Notes: a model not told the origin generated them from the sequence alone. 64,000 bases of DNA from Massilia antarctica (GCF_015689335.1 NZ_CP065053.1:1116001-1180000), one strand, 5' to 3'. Numbered from the stretch's first letter, positions 19,405-28,026 are shown. A program made the numbers and translations.

Positions 19405-20832
19405 TCACTCCACGTTCCCGCCGCCGTTGGCGGCATTATTATAAATCCCCTGGTTGTGCGGCGTGCCGCAGGTGGCGCATGGATTCATCTGATCGCCTGA
19501 CAAGGAACCGGCCTTGTCACCCGTATAGGTATGCGGGTTGGGGCCCTTGCCGCGCCATACGGTGGCGCTGCCGTTGATGGGGCTTTGATTTTGCGCCGCC
19601 GCCGTGGACGCCTTTGGCTCCGCACAAACGCCGGGTGCGTTACCGATCACATTGCCGTCGGCATCGACGGCTCGCACGATGCCGTTCGACTCGTTCAGCG
19701 TCGTGGTACCCACCTTATAGATTCCTGGACCATATTTTTTATCCAGCGCAGCCTGGACTGCGGCGACCCTGCTTGCCGTGGATGGCGCAGCGATGTCGCC
19801 CGACAGGCCGACACTCACCGTACCATTTTCGTGAGTGAAAACTTGCACCACAGGCGATTTGGTTGGTGACACCGTGCCCTTCATGACGGCGACGACGTTA
19901 TCGGCCGCCGTCTGCGCTGCGGGGGTGCGCATGTCGAACACCGACGGCGCTGGCGGAGGCGGACGATTTGCCGCCGCGGTCTGCTCGGCGAGTGCCTGCG
20001 CCGCGGCTTCAGCATCGGCAGCGCCCGCGGCGCCGGCCGCGCGCATGCCCGGCAGTCCACCTTTGACGAAGCCCCAACCCGGCGTGACCGGACGCGGCAG
20101 CCCCCTGTTGGCGAGCGCGGCCCCCCCTTTTCCTCCAAGCAGGCCGCCGATCAGGCTGCCGCCCAGGGCCGACCATTTCTGGCCATCGCTCCCTTCGCCG
20201 AAGATCTTGCCGCCAACCCAACCACCCGCCATGCCCCCGCCGATGCCCAGCGCGAGGCCGGCGACCGCGACCACCGGGCCGGCCAGGATCACGGCCGAGG
20301 CCACACCCACCACCAGCAAGGCCGCGTGCAGTGCCGGCGGAACCAGGTTTTCGGGACTGATGGCGTCGGTCTGGACGCTGCCGCCGCCGATAAACACGTT
20401 CGCTGAGCCATCGGTGATGACTGCGCTGCAGGCAATCGTATCGTCGACCCGGGCGGCCGGCAAACCGTTGATGAAGACCGTCGCGCTGCCGGTGGCGATC
20501 GGCAAGGGAGCTTGCGGATGTTTCAGGCAAGCCGTCATGTCGAGGTGTGCCCGTGCTGCCGGCCGGCCGTTGGTAAACACATTCATCGAGCACGGGCCGG
20601 CGATCTTCCCGCACACTTCCTTGGGCGCGAAGCTCATGGTACTGAGCGCCTCGCCGATACCGGCGCCGCCGGCCGCGGCGCCGCCGATAATGGCGACCGC
20701 GGCCAAGCCGCCGGTCCCCACGATCGCCACCCCGACAACGGCGATGGTGGCGGCGGCAACCGCCCCCGCGATCAGCCAGTTCATGGTGGGACTATGGCCG
20801 ATCGGATCGCCCAGGCGCGCAGCTTGCGACAT
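19405..20832 (-). CDS. prePAAR/PAAR type VI effector with C-terminal deaminase-like toxin domain
   Basis: 475 aa effector. Residues 1-17 contain AARLGDPIGHS, matching the prePAAR motif that caps the T6SS spike. Hydrophobic segments (about 18-60) precede a PAAR domain (about 75-155, with paired repeats SMNVFTNGRPAARA and TVFINGLPAARVDD). A second membrane segment is near 165-210 and a Pro/Ala linker near 280-300. The C-terminal domain carries VCAEPKA (403-405 = CAE) and NPCATC (451-455), the CxE...PCxxC layout of toxin deaminases (YwqJ-like). Gene order chaperone-effector-immunity supports this. The toxin's target (nucleotide or nucleic acid) is not visible. Confidence 0.85.
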   Translation of the reverse strand: MSQAARLGDPIGHSPTMNWLIAGAVAAATIAVVGVAIVGTGGLAAVAIIGGAAAGGAGIGEALSTMSFAPKEVCGKIAGPCSMNVFTNGRPAARAHLDMTACLKHPQAPLPIATGSATVFINGLPAARVDDTIACSAVITDGSANVFIGGGSVQTDAISPENLVPPALHAALLVVGVASAVILAGPVVAVAGLALGIGGGMAGGWVGGKIFGEGSDGQKWSALGGSLIGGLLGGKGGAALANRGLPRPVTPGWGFVKGGLPGMRAAGAAGAADAEAAAQALAEQTAAANRPPPPAPSVFDMRTPAAQTAADNVVAVMKGTVSPTKSPVVQVFTHENGTVSVGLSGDIAAPSTASRVAAVQAALDKKYGPGIYKVGTTTLNESNGIVRAVDADGNVIGNAPGVCAEPKASTAAAQNQSPINGSATVWRGKGPNPHTYTGDKAGSLSGDQMNPCATCGTPHNQGIYNNAANGGGNVE

Positions 20833-20834
20833 GG

Positions 20835-21659
20835 CTAGATCTGCACCGGTTGGCCGAGCGTGGCCTGGACGTCGGCGATGCTGGAGAGCCGCACCGCGGG
20901 CGAGCCGGCCACGAAAACCGCTGCCAGGTGCAACTGGTCGCGCAAGCCGGGCGCGGTCCGCTCGGGGCGCGGTTCGAGCGTGTAGCTGCCCGCCTTGCGC
21001 CACAGCGTACCGCTATTGGGTACGACGACATTGGCGTGCAAAGGGCTGCCTGCGGCGTCGAAGAAGGCCCAGGCATCCTGTTCCACTTCGCGGGCGTCGA
21101 TCTTGCGGCACGCCTCGTCCAGCGTGGCGAAGGCATGCAAGGTGCGGCGCCGTTCGGATAGCGCGTACACGGTCGACACCAGGGGCGCTGGCGTGACGGC
21201 GCTGCCGGCTGAAGTTGCCTTGTGGCGCAGCTTGACGCTGGCCAGCATGCCGTCGAAGGCGGCGTTCCACTCGTCGCTGAATGCCTGCACACAGGTTGCA
21301 GCGATCAGCAGGGCTTGCTGGCTACCCTCTTGCACACCGGGCAGCAAGACGATGACCTGGCGCTGGTGCATCAGGTTGCTGTCGTTGCGCCAGCGGTAAG
21401 CCAATTCGATAGCGGGGGTGTCGTCGAGGGTGCGTTCGAACGAGCCGGCCAGATGAAAGTCCGGCAATGCCTTGCCCAGTTCAGCCAGCAGACGCTCGCT
21501 GAAATTGCTCAAGGTATCCTCCGCTTGCGCGTCCGCGTGCGACAGGACGACACTAAATTCGCTGGGCCCGGTATCGCTGAGCGTGAACATGTGCATTGTT
21601 TTGTCTTTGAGCTGGGCCGGAAGCTCAAACGTGGCGTGATTGCTGTGATAGTGCGTCAC
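20835..21659 (-). CDS. DcrB/DUF1795 Eag-type T6SS chaperone with extra C-terminal domain
   Basis: 274 aa. Residues about 5-140 match the DUF1795/DcrB fold (NHATFELPAQLKDKTMHMF, then SEFSVVLSHADA, ERLLAELGKALPDFHL). Eag chaperones of this fold shield the N-terminal transmembrane segments of prePAAR effectors, and the next gene is exactly such an effector. A further region of about 120 residues at the C-terminus is unassigned, so the protein is longer than a minimal Eag chaperone. GTG start at 21659 with GAGAGG upstream; the effector ATG follows the stop by 2 bases. Confidence 0.8.
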   Translation of the reverse strand: MTHYHSNHATFELPAQLKDKTMHMFTLSDTGPSEFSVVLSHADAQAEDTLSNFSERLLAELGKALPDFHLAGSFERTLDDTPAIELAYRWRNDSNLMHQRQVIVLLPGVQEGSQQALLIAATCVQAFSDEWNAAFDGMLASVKLRHKATSAGSAVTPAPLVSTVYALSERRRTLHAFATLDEACRKIDAREVEQDAWAFFDAAGSPLHANVVVPNSGTLWRKAGSYTLEPRPERTAPGLRDQLHLAAVFVAGSPAVRLSSIADVQATLGQPVQI

Positions 21660-22296
21660 TATGTCCTCTCGCAATGGTAGTAGGGGGTAACCCTGTCGTG
21701 GCTCTCTGATGTGGGCACGTGCCCACGCTGTCTTGCGGGCGGCGCAGCCGTCCTTCTGTCCAAGAACAGCGCGACCGCGTTGCGGCATTGCACTTGAGCG
21801 CCTCATCCGGCGGCGCACACGGCGGGCCGGGACGACATGCCGGCATTGTCAGCGGCGATGGCGCTTCGCGGCGACCCATTCATTCCTTAGTTTATCAGCA
21901 ACGTGTCGCCCTGTGACTTCATTATTGTTCACTGAGCGCACAGTTGGCGAATTCAGTGCGGCGGCGCAGTACCGGCCGCGTACGACCGGCACGGCCTGGC
22001 ATGCAGTCCTGTTCGGACGGTCTTGCCTGCCCTGCCGGATGCAGCGTTTCAACGGCAAATTTGGGTGGTGACAGCAACGCGCTACGGTGAGGGCACGATC
22101 CAACATGCTTGCAGCGGAAGCGAACCAAGGCTTATTCATCTTTCAGGCTACCCGAAGGCGCAATCGACAAGTTGCCGCTGTATAGAGAACTGTTGACCGA
22201 AAAATCCTGCACCAGCCTTACACAAGAAGAGTTTTTCTGTGAGCATCAATTAGCCGCAGAAAAAACCGGGCAAACCAATTAAATCAAAAGAAATTT
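21660..22296. other. Intergenic stretch, no gene seen
   Basis: About 640 bases between the T6SS operon start and tRNA-Arg. No coding frame looks real. The only structure I note is TTTTTCTG (22232-22239) facing CAGAAAAA (22257-22264), which could be a weak hairpin after tRNA-Arg. A promoter for the effector operon must lie here or not exist; I could not place it. Confidence 0.45.
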
Positions 22297-22373
22297 TTGG
22301 TGCGGCTGGCGGGGATCGAACCCACAACCCTTGGCTTCGGAGGCCAATACTCTATCCATTGAGCTACAGCCGC
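22297..22373 (-). tRNA. tRNA-Arg (anticodon CCG)
   Basis: Minus-strand cloverleaf from GCGGCTG (5' end 22373) to CAGCCGC, discriminator A and encoded CCA (ending 22297), 77 nt. Anticodon stem TTGGC/GCCAA encloses CTCCGAA, giving CCG. The T-loop GGTTCGATCCC is canonical. Confidence 0.96.
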
Positions 22374-22640
22374 ATTTCTGGTCCGATTCGGACGCTTGGA
22401 CGACCTGAACGGTCGCACGCATTATAGCGCCCGGGCGCCCCCCGCCCAAGGGTTTTCGCTCCATTCGCCATCTTGGGTCGCCTCAGCCGCGGCGCAGGCC
22501 GGTTTTTGGCGGTCGCCCGCCGTCACCGCAACCTTACGGCACAGGCCTGCGCTTTTGTCCGGCCACAAACGACAGTCCGGCGCGTGCAGGGACAATGGGG
22601 CGGCCGACTATCGGTCGGGGCCTCTATGAAGGAGCGCGTC

Positions 22641-23765
22641 ATGAAAAGACGCTTTGAAACATTCCTCGACATGTCGCTGTGGATCAGCGCGCTGATGACG
22701 CTCTTGTACCACTTTCGCTTCCTCATGTTTGTCGACTACGAGGCCTTGCGCGAGAAATCCCGTGCCGATCAGGTGTTTTACTTTTTCACCGGACTGGGCC
22801 ATGAATCCTTTGCGGTGTTCTTCGTCGTCAATGGCATCTGCGCCGGCCTGTTCCTGCGCAACACCATGCCGGCCCGGGGCGAACTGGCCCTGCTGGGCCG
22901 CTGGTGGCGCTCGCATCTGGCGCTGCTGCCCGTGCTGGTCGCGGGTGGCCTGCTCGACCTTATCGGCGCGTATTTCTTCAACGGCTCGGGTCTGTACTCG
23001 GACTTTCCCGCCTTCAGCACGGTGACCCTGAGCTGGAGCGCGTTTTTCGGCAACCTGTTCATGCTGCAACCCGCGCTGGTGCCGACCTTCGGCAGCAATG
23101 GCATGCTGTATCTGTACGCCTACTTGTGGTGGTCCTGCTGCCTGCTGGTGCTGCTGCGGCGCGCCTGGCGCAGCGGCAAGCCATGGAGCATGGCGATCGG
23201 CGCTGTGCTCGTGCTCGCTCTGGCGAGTTGGATGCCGTGGACATTCTGGCCTTGGCTGACAATCTGGCTGCTGGGCGTGGCAGTCGGCCTGCGCGGCCCG
23301 TGGCCGCGACCCCTGCTCCATCCGCTGGCGGCCTGGGGCCTGCTGGCCACGGCCATCGTGTTTTCGCGCCTGGCCGGCGCCCGCACCGACCTGCTGCCGG
23401 CGCCATGGGGCCAAGTGCTGATGCTGTGGAAGTACGTGCTGGTGGGATTGGGATTCGCCGCCGTCGCCGCCGTACTCTACCGTAATCCGATCACCCCGGC
23501 GGCAGACGCGGCGGCGCCCTCCTTTCTTGCCAGGGTCAACCGCCATCTGGCCGACAGCGCCAGCATGGCCTTCCTGTTTCACTTTCCCCTGATGATGCTG
23601 CTCACCGCCATCGGCGCCGATCTGTTCGGCCATGCGCTGATGCAGCAACCGGGGCTGCTGTGCTATGTGCTGCTGGGATGCGCCGTCACCCTGTGTTATG
23701 CGGCTGGCCATGCGCTGGTGCGCTGGATCGGCGCGCCTTTCTGCGGCGCCAGGCCGATCGCTTGA
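22641..23765 (+). CDS. Acyltransferase-3-like integral membrane protein
   Basis: 374 aa, about ten hydrophobic helices. It resembles the acyltransferase 3 / OpgC-like group (N-terminal LWISALMTLLYHFRFLMF, a FFVVNGICAGLFLRN segment, and a late SMAFLFHFPLMMLL helix). Such proteins transfer acyl groups to extracytoplasmic sugars, but here that is only a family-level guess. I chose ATG 22641 because AAGGAG lies 8 bases upstream; an ATG at 22626 is also in frame. No functional partner is adjacent. Confidence 0.68.
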   Translation: MKRRFETFLDMSLWISALMTLLYHFRFLMFVDYEALREKSRADQVFYFFTGLGHESFAVFFVVNGICAGLFLRNTMPARGELALLGRWWRSHLALLPVLVAGGLLDLIGAYFFNGSGLYSDFPAFSTVTLSWSAFFGNLFMLQPALVPTFGSNGMLYLYAYLWWSCCLLVLLRRAWRSGKPWSMAIGAVLVLALASWMPWTFWPWLTIWLLGVAVGLRGPWPRPLLHPLAAWGLLATAIVFSRLAGARTDLLPAPWGQVLMLWKYVLVGLGFAAVAAVLYRNPITPAADAAAPSFLARVNRHLADSASMAFLFHFPLMMLLTAIGADLFGHALMQQPGLLCYVLLGCAVTLCYAAGHALVRWIGAPFCGARPIA

Positions 23766-23789
23766 GCATCCCGGCCTTGCCCGGCGCCC

Positions 23790-25271
23790 TCATGGCGGCG
23801 CCGTCGGCAACGCCAGTTCGCGCGCCCGGCGAAAACCGTCGACCATCACACCGAACGCTTGCGCCTTCATGTTCTCCCCGGGCACGCGCAGGATGTAGGA
23901 CGGGTGATACACCACCACCACCCAGCGCCCCTCGTGCATGAAGGGTTTGCCCAGCACCTCCTTGAGGGTCGCATGCGGATTGCCCGTCACCGCCTTGAGC
24001 GCGGTACTGCCGAGGGCGACGACAACCTCCGGCCGGACCTGCTCCAGCTCGCTGCCGAGCCAGTAGCTGCAGGCGTCGATTTCGCGCTGGGCCGGCGTCT
24101 TGTGCACGCGGCGCTTGCCGCGCGGCTCCCATTTGAAGTGCTTGACGGCATTGGTGAGGTAGATCGTACGCCGGTCCAGCTCGGCCTTGGCCATGGCCCG
24201 GTCGAGCAATTGCCCGGCCGGGCCGACGAAGGGCAGGCCGGCCAGGTCTTCCTGGTCGCCCGGCTGCTCGCCCACCAGCATGATGCGCGCTTCGAGCGGG
24301 CCGATGCCGCCGACCGCCTGGGTCGCGTTTTGCCACAGTTCGCAGCGGCGGCACTGGTCGAGCGTGCTGGGCGCCTCGCGCTGCGGCTGCGCCTTGTCGG
24401 CGGAAATGGGAATCACGGTGCCGCCGCGCTGCCCCACGCTGTAGGTCTGGCCCACCTTGCGCGCGCCGGCCGCCGCCTGCGACACCATCTCGGGCACCAC
24501 CGCGCCTTCGGGCAGGTTCTTCCAGAAGCGCTTGGGGATGTGTCCATGCATCAGGTCGGCATTGAGGCGGGCCGGGTTGAAGATGCTGCGGTAGTAAGTG
24601 AGCCACAGGGCTTCGCCGGCATCGTCGATGTCTTCCGGGCCGCGCATCAGCGGGCCGGTGCTGTGCAGGGTAGCGCCATCCCACAGCACGCTGGCCTCCG
24701 GTGTGGCGATCATCCACGTGACCTTGCCCATGCGGCTGGCGAAGTGGCGCGCCACTTGCGGCAGCACATCGTGGGCCGGCTCGAACCAGGCCACGAAACG
24801 GGGCGGACCGGCGTCTTCGCGGCGCTCGCGGAAACGGATGTAAGCGTGCATGTCGTGCTCCTCGCGGTGCACCGCCTTGACCATCGTGTGCAGGCGGGCG
24901 CCATCTTCGTCGGCGGCCGAGAGTACCTCTTTTTCGCCTTGCTGCCAGCGCCACAGCACCAGGTACAGGAACGCCCAGCGGTTCGGCACGCGGCAGCAGG
25001 CGGCGCTTTGCAGCATGTCCATCAGCTGGCGCGAAATGCGCATGGTGGACGTGCTACTCGGTTGGACCGCGCTGGCGGCCTGCGCTTGCGCGCCCTGCGA
25101 AAACAAATCTCCGTCATCCTTGTGGGAAATCCACTGCACCGCGTGGGGCGGGACTTTGTGCGCCAGCAAGTCGCGCGCAGCGTGGCGCCACTGCTCAAAC
25201 GAGTGGACCAGTACCGGACGCCCGGCTGCGGCGGACGCGGCCGCGCTTACGCCGCCTGCAATTGCGCCCAT
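23790..25271 (-). CDS. UdgX-family uracil-DNA-binding/glycosylase fused to DUF4130
   Basis: 493 aa, two parts. Residues about 15-260 form a DUF4130 domain (the partner domain of the radical-SAM/UDG link family). Residues about 300-490 form a UDG superfamily domain with GEQPGDQED (from 334), GLPFVGPAGQLLDRA, TNAVKHFKW, and the UdgX insertion KRRVHKTP with His near 390. In mycobacterial UdgX the equivalent His bonds covalently to the uracil-excised DNA. A C-terminal VVYHPSYILR motif completes the UDG fold. Its start overlaps the radical-SAM gene by 25 bp, so the two are co-expressed behind a LexA box. Role: DNA repair or suicide-type uracil removal (inferred). Confidence 0.9.
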   Translation of the reverse strand: MGAIAGGVSAAASAAAGRPVLVHSFEQWRHAARDLLAHKVPPHAVQWISHKDDGDLFSQGAQAQAASAVQPSSTSTMRISRQLMDMLQSAACCRVPNRWAFLYLVLWRWQQGEKEVLSAADEDGARLHTMVKAVHREEHDMHAYIRFRERREDAGPPRFVAWFEPAHDVLPQVARHFASRMGKVTWMIATPEASVLWDGATLHSTGPLMRGPEDIDDAGEALWLTYYRSIFNPARLNADLMHGHIPKRFWKNLPEGAVVPEMVSQAAAGARKVGQTYSVGQRGGTVIPISADKAQPQREAPSTLDQCRRCELWQNATQAVGGIGPLEARIMLVGEQPGDQEDLAGLPFVGPAGQLLDRAMAKAELDRRTIYLTNAVKHFKWEPRGKRRVHKTPAQREIDACSYWLGSELEQVRPEVVVALGSTALKAVTGNPHATLKEVLGKPFMHEGRWVVVVYHPSYILRVPGENMKAQAFGVMVDGFRRARELALPTAPP

Positions 25272-26479
25272 AAATCCAGCTGCCGTGGTGAATGCTCGGC
25301 CATCGAGCGGCGCAGTACCTCGGATTCGGTGGTGTCCGAGGCCGGGCGGTAGTCGGCCGTGACGATGAAGGGCGCGATCTTTTTCATGCTGCAGCGCAGG
25401 CGAGTCAGGTCGGCGTAGCGGATGCGGCGCAGGCGGCGCAGCTCCACCAGGCGTTTGGCATTGCGCAGGCCGATGCCGGGCACGCGCGCGATCATCGCTT
25501 CCTCGGCCATGTTGAGGTCCATCGGGAAATGCTCGCGGTGCGCCAGCGCCCAGGCCAGCTTGGGATCGATGTCGAGCGCCAGGTTGCCGGCCGCCGGCAA
25601 CAGTTCGGCCGCGTTGAAGCCGTAGCCGCGCATGAGAAAGTCGGCCTGGTACAGCCGGTGCTCGCGCTGCATGGGCGGCGGCGCCAGCGGCACGCTGTCG
25701 GGGCTGTGCGGAATCGGGCTGAAGGCGGAATAGTAGACCCGCTTGAGCTTGTAGCTGCCGTACAAGGTTTCGGCGGTCCCCAGGATGGTATGGTCGTCGC
25801 TGGCATCGGCCCCGACGATCATCTGGGTGCTCTGCCCGGCCGGCGCGAACTTGGGTGCGCGCGGTTCCTCGGCTTTTTCATCGAGCTTGCGGCGGATCGA
25901 ACCCATCGCCAGCTTGATGGTGTGCACGCTTTTTTCGGGCGCCAGGCGTTCGATGCTGCCTTCGGTGGGCAGTTCGATGTTGACGCTGAGGCGGTCGGCG
26001 TACTTGCCTGCGGCGGCGATCAGGGCGGCATCGGCATCGGGAATGGTTTTGAGGTGGATGTAACCGCGAAAATGGTGAACTTCGCGCAACTGCCGCGCGA
26101 TGGCCACCAGTTGCTCCATGGTGTAGTCGGCCGACTGGATGATGCCGGAACTGAGGAACAGGCCATCGATATAGTTGCGCAGGTAAAAGTCGACAGTCAG
26201 CTTGACCACTTCATCGACCGAAAAGCGCGCGCGCGGCACATTGGAAGTGCGGCGGTTGACGCAATATTGGCAATCGTAGACGCAGAAATTGGTCAGCAGG
26301 ATCTTGAGCAGGGAAACGCAGCGCCCGTCCGGCGTGTAGCTGTGGCAAATGCCCATGCCGTTGGTGGCACCGATGCCATCCTTGCCCTCGGACGTGCGCC
26401 TGGGTGCGCCGCTGCTGGCGCAGGACGCGTCGTACTTTGCCGCATCCGCGAGGATGTCCAGCTTGTCGGTCAGTTCCAT
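25247..26479 (-). CDS. Putative DNA modification/repair radical SAM protein (UDG-linked family)
   Basis: 410 aa, cytoplasmic. The radical-SAM cluster motif is C66-x3-C70-x2-C73 (CVYDCQYC), preceded by SLLKILLTNF. A C-terminal helix-hairpin-helix-like region (MIARVPGIGLRNAKRLVELRRLRRI, about 330-355) suggests DNA contact. This matches the family that is almost always next to a DUF4130-UDG protein, as here (25-bp overlap with UdgX). The reaction is unknown. A LexA box lies 16-31 bp upstream of the ATG, implying DNA-damage induction. The first 83 codons are duplicated at 27.7-27.9 kb. Confidence 0.92.
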   Translation of the reverse strand: MELTDKLDILADAAKYDASCASSGAPRRTSEGKDGIGATNGMGICHSYTPDGRCVSLLKILLTNFCVYDCQYCVNRRTSNVPRARFSVDEVVKLTVDFYLRNYIDGLFLSSGIIQSADYTMEQLVAIARQLREVHHFRGYIHLKTIPDADAALIAAAGKYADRLSVNIELPTEGSIERLAPEKSVHTIKLAMGSIRRKLDEKAEEPRAPKFAPAGQSTQMIVGADASDDHTILGTAETLYGSYKLKRVYYSAFSPIPHSPDSVPLAPPPMQREHRLYQADFLMRGYGFNAAELLPAAGNLALDIDPKLAWALAHREHFPMDLNMAEEAMIARVPGIGLRNAKRLVELRRLRRIRYADLTRLRCSMKKIAPFIVTADYRPASDTTESEVLRRSMAEHSPRQLDLWAQLQAA

Positions 26480-26494
26480 GGGCTTGGTGTTTAA

Positions 26495-26510
26495 CTGTAT
26501 GTATACACAG
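26495..26510. promoter_or_regulatory. LexA (SOS) box upstream of radical-SAM/UdgX operon
   Basis: CTGT-N8-ACAG: CTGT at 26495-26498 and ACAG at 26507-26510 around an A/T-rich centre, the standard proteobacterial SOS box. It sits 16 bases before the radical-SAM start codon, so LexA would block transcription of both repair genes. Confidence 0.85.
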
Positions 26511-26569
26511 TATCTTACACCATTCCCGCGGATGGGCGCACGCGATGTGCGCCCCGATCGGCACGATGG

Positions 26570-26777
26570 TTACGCCTTGTTGCGGCGCCGCGCCAGTCCG
26601 CCCACCAGGGCCAGGCCGCCCAGCATCCGCGCGAAACTGTGCGGTTCCGGCACCGCCGTGGTGGACACAGTCAGACGCAGGCTGTCATTCAGAAACAGGT
26701 ACGCCGTCGAGGGCAACTGCCCAGGCGAACAAGGTGGCCAGTACGGCGGCGGCAAACCGCGGTGGGCGCATGGCCAT
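26570..26777 (-). pseudogene. Broken PEP-CTERM protein gene (internal deletion)
   Basis: Degenerate copy of the PEP-CTERM gene at 28027-28806. The signal-peptide start (MAMRPPRFAAAVLATLFAWA) and the C-terminal anchor (TAVPEPHSFARMLGGLALVGG then RRR) survive, but about 570 bp between them are gone. The change is not a multiple of three, so the frame from the ATG ends soon after the signal peptide while the anchor lies in another frame. A translational start right after the upstream PEP-CTERM gene (ATGA overlap at 26780-26783) is kept, as in the intact pair. Confidence 0.85.
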
Positions 26778-26779
26778 GC

Positions 26780-27583
26780 TCATCCTTTCAAAGAAAAATC
26801 AGTCCGGGCACCGTTGCGCGCCAGCCGGCGACGCCGCCTCAAGGCGCCACTGATCAGCGCCAGTCCCGCCAGGGTCAGGGCGTAGGTGTGCGGCTCGGGG
26901 ACGGCCTGGGTATAGACGGTCAGCAGCAGCGGGCCGCTGAGCTCGATTCGGGCGCGGGAAGTATCCCTTCCGAAGTACCCATAATTGACGTACCACCATT
27001 CAGCGTCCGTGGCTTCGGCGTAGGCATTGCCTTCGACATACAAGTTCAGTGGACCTGCATGGTCCAGCGGGCCGCTATCGAGCGTGAAGCCATCCGTGCC
27101 GTTCAGATTGAGCTCCGCATGGGAACGGGGCGCGATCATGCCGCCCGTGGCGGGCAGGTCGGCGCGAATCGCCACGTCGGCGCTGGCGTGCGCAGTGGCC
27201 CAGTTCACGGGCATGATGTCCAGGTTCGCCCCGGCGGGGAATTGTCCGACGTGGCGCTCGCCTGAGAACGTGCCCATGAGCGAGTAGCCAGTGATCTTGT
27301 AGCCGGCATGCAGGTTGAGCTGGAACACCCCTTGATACACCTTCCTGTCCCAGTACTCGTAACTCGCGTCATACTTGAGCATGTCATGCGCGCCGAGCAG
27401 GGAGATCGTGGTGGCCCCACTGCCGTCGGCGATCAGTGTATCGGCCCGTCCCGGCGTGGCAGAATCGAAGGAGAATGCCCTCGTGTCGAGATGGGTCGCG
27501 GCACTCGCGTGCAGCGGCGCGAAGGCCAACAGTGCGGCAAGCGCGACGGTGCCGCCGGCAAAGCGGTAAGGAAGGGTGGACAT
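26780..27583 (-). CDS. PEP-CTERM surface protein, copy 1 of duplicated gene
   Basis: 267 aa exported protein of unknown function. Signal peptide about 1-28 (cleavage near ASA-ATH). A beta-rich central domain includes AGYKITGYSLMGTFSGERHVG and LNLNGTDGFTLDSGPLDH. The PEP-CTERM sorting tail is near 230-258: AVPEPHTYALTLAGLALISGAL then an Arg-rich end, plus an unusual short extension after the Arg run. PEP-CTERM tails are processed by an exosortase, which is not in this window. It is the counterpart of the gene at 28809-29621, three residues shorter. Confidence 0.88.
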   Translation of the reverse strand: MSTLPYRFAGGTVALAALLAFAPLHASAATHLDTRAFSFDSATPGRADTLIADGSGATTISLLGAHDMLKYDASYEYWDRKVYQGVFQLNLHAGYKITGYSLMGTFSGERHVGQFPAGANLDIMPVNWATAHASADVAIRADLPATGGMIAPRSHAELNLNGTDGFTLDSGPLDHAGPLNLYVEGNAYAEATDAEWWYVNYGYFGRDTSRARIELSGPLLLTVYTQAVPEPHTYALTLAGLALISGALRRRRRLARNGARTDFSLKG

Positions 27584-27659
27584 GATGATTCCCGAGAGTT
27601 AACGTTCCCTTAATATTACTTGAAAATAATATGGAAACGATAACGACGTTACAATTTCG

Positions 27660-27935
27660 TCAGTGCAGGATGCACACGCACTCCGTGCGGGGCACATTGG
27701 AAGTGCGGCGGTTGACGCAATACTGGCAATCGTAGACGCAGAAATTGGTCAGCAGGATCTTGAGCAGGGAAACGCAGCGCCCGTCCGGCATGTAGCTGTG
27801 GCGGATGCCCATGCCGTTGGTGGCGCCGACGCCATCCTTGCCCTCGGACGTGCGCCTGGGCGCGCCGCTGCTGGCGCAGGACGCGTCGTACTTTGCCGCA
27901 TCCGCGAGGATGTCCAGCTTGTCGGTCAGTTCCAT
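27660..27935 (-). pseudogene. Truncated 5' copy of the radical-SAM gene
   Basis: Begins with the same MELTDKLDIL start as the intact gene and follows it for 83 codons with three substitutions (I36V, C45R, T49M). It then runs through a recombination junction near 27687-27691 into about 8 unrelated codons and a stop. The radical-SAM cysteines CVYDCQYC are still present, but nearly all of the enzyme is missing, so a catalytic product is unlikely. A LexA box precedes it as for the intact gene. Confidence 0.88.
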
Positions 27936-27950
27936 GGGCTTGGCGCTCAA

Positions 27951-27966
27951 CTGTATTCATATACAG
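27951..27966. promoter_or_regulatory. Second LexA (SOS) box, in the duplicated segment
   Basis: CTGT (27951-27954), 8 bases ATTCATAT, ACAG (27963-27966). It occupies the position equivalent to the box at 26495-26510 (offset 1456 bp) but its centre differs, while the conserved CTGT/ACAG ends remain. Confidence 0.8.
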
Positions 27967-28026
27967 TGTCTTGCACCATTCCCACGGATGGGCGCACGCA
28001 CGATGCGCCCGCGGCATGCGCGGTTG

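Noticed and set aside
27649..28017. 122-codon minus-strand frame over the truncated radical-SAM copy
   Set aside because: It is in a different frame from the preserved coding similarity and is rich in Arg/Gly/His, typical of an out-of-frame shadow.
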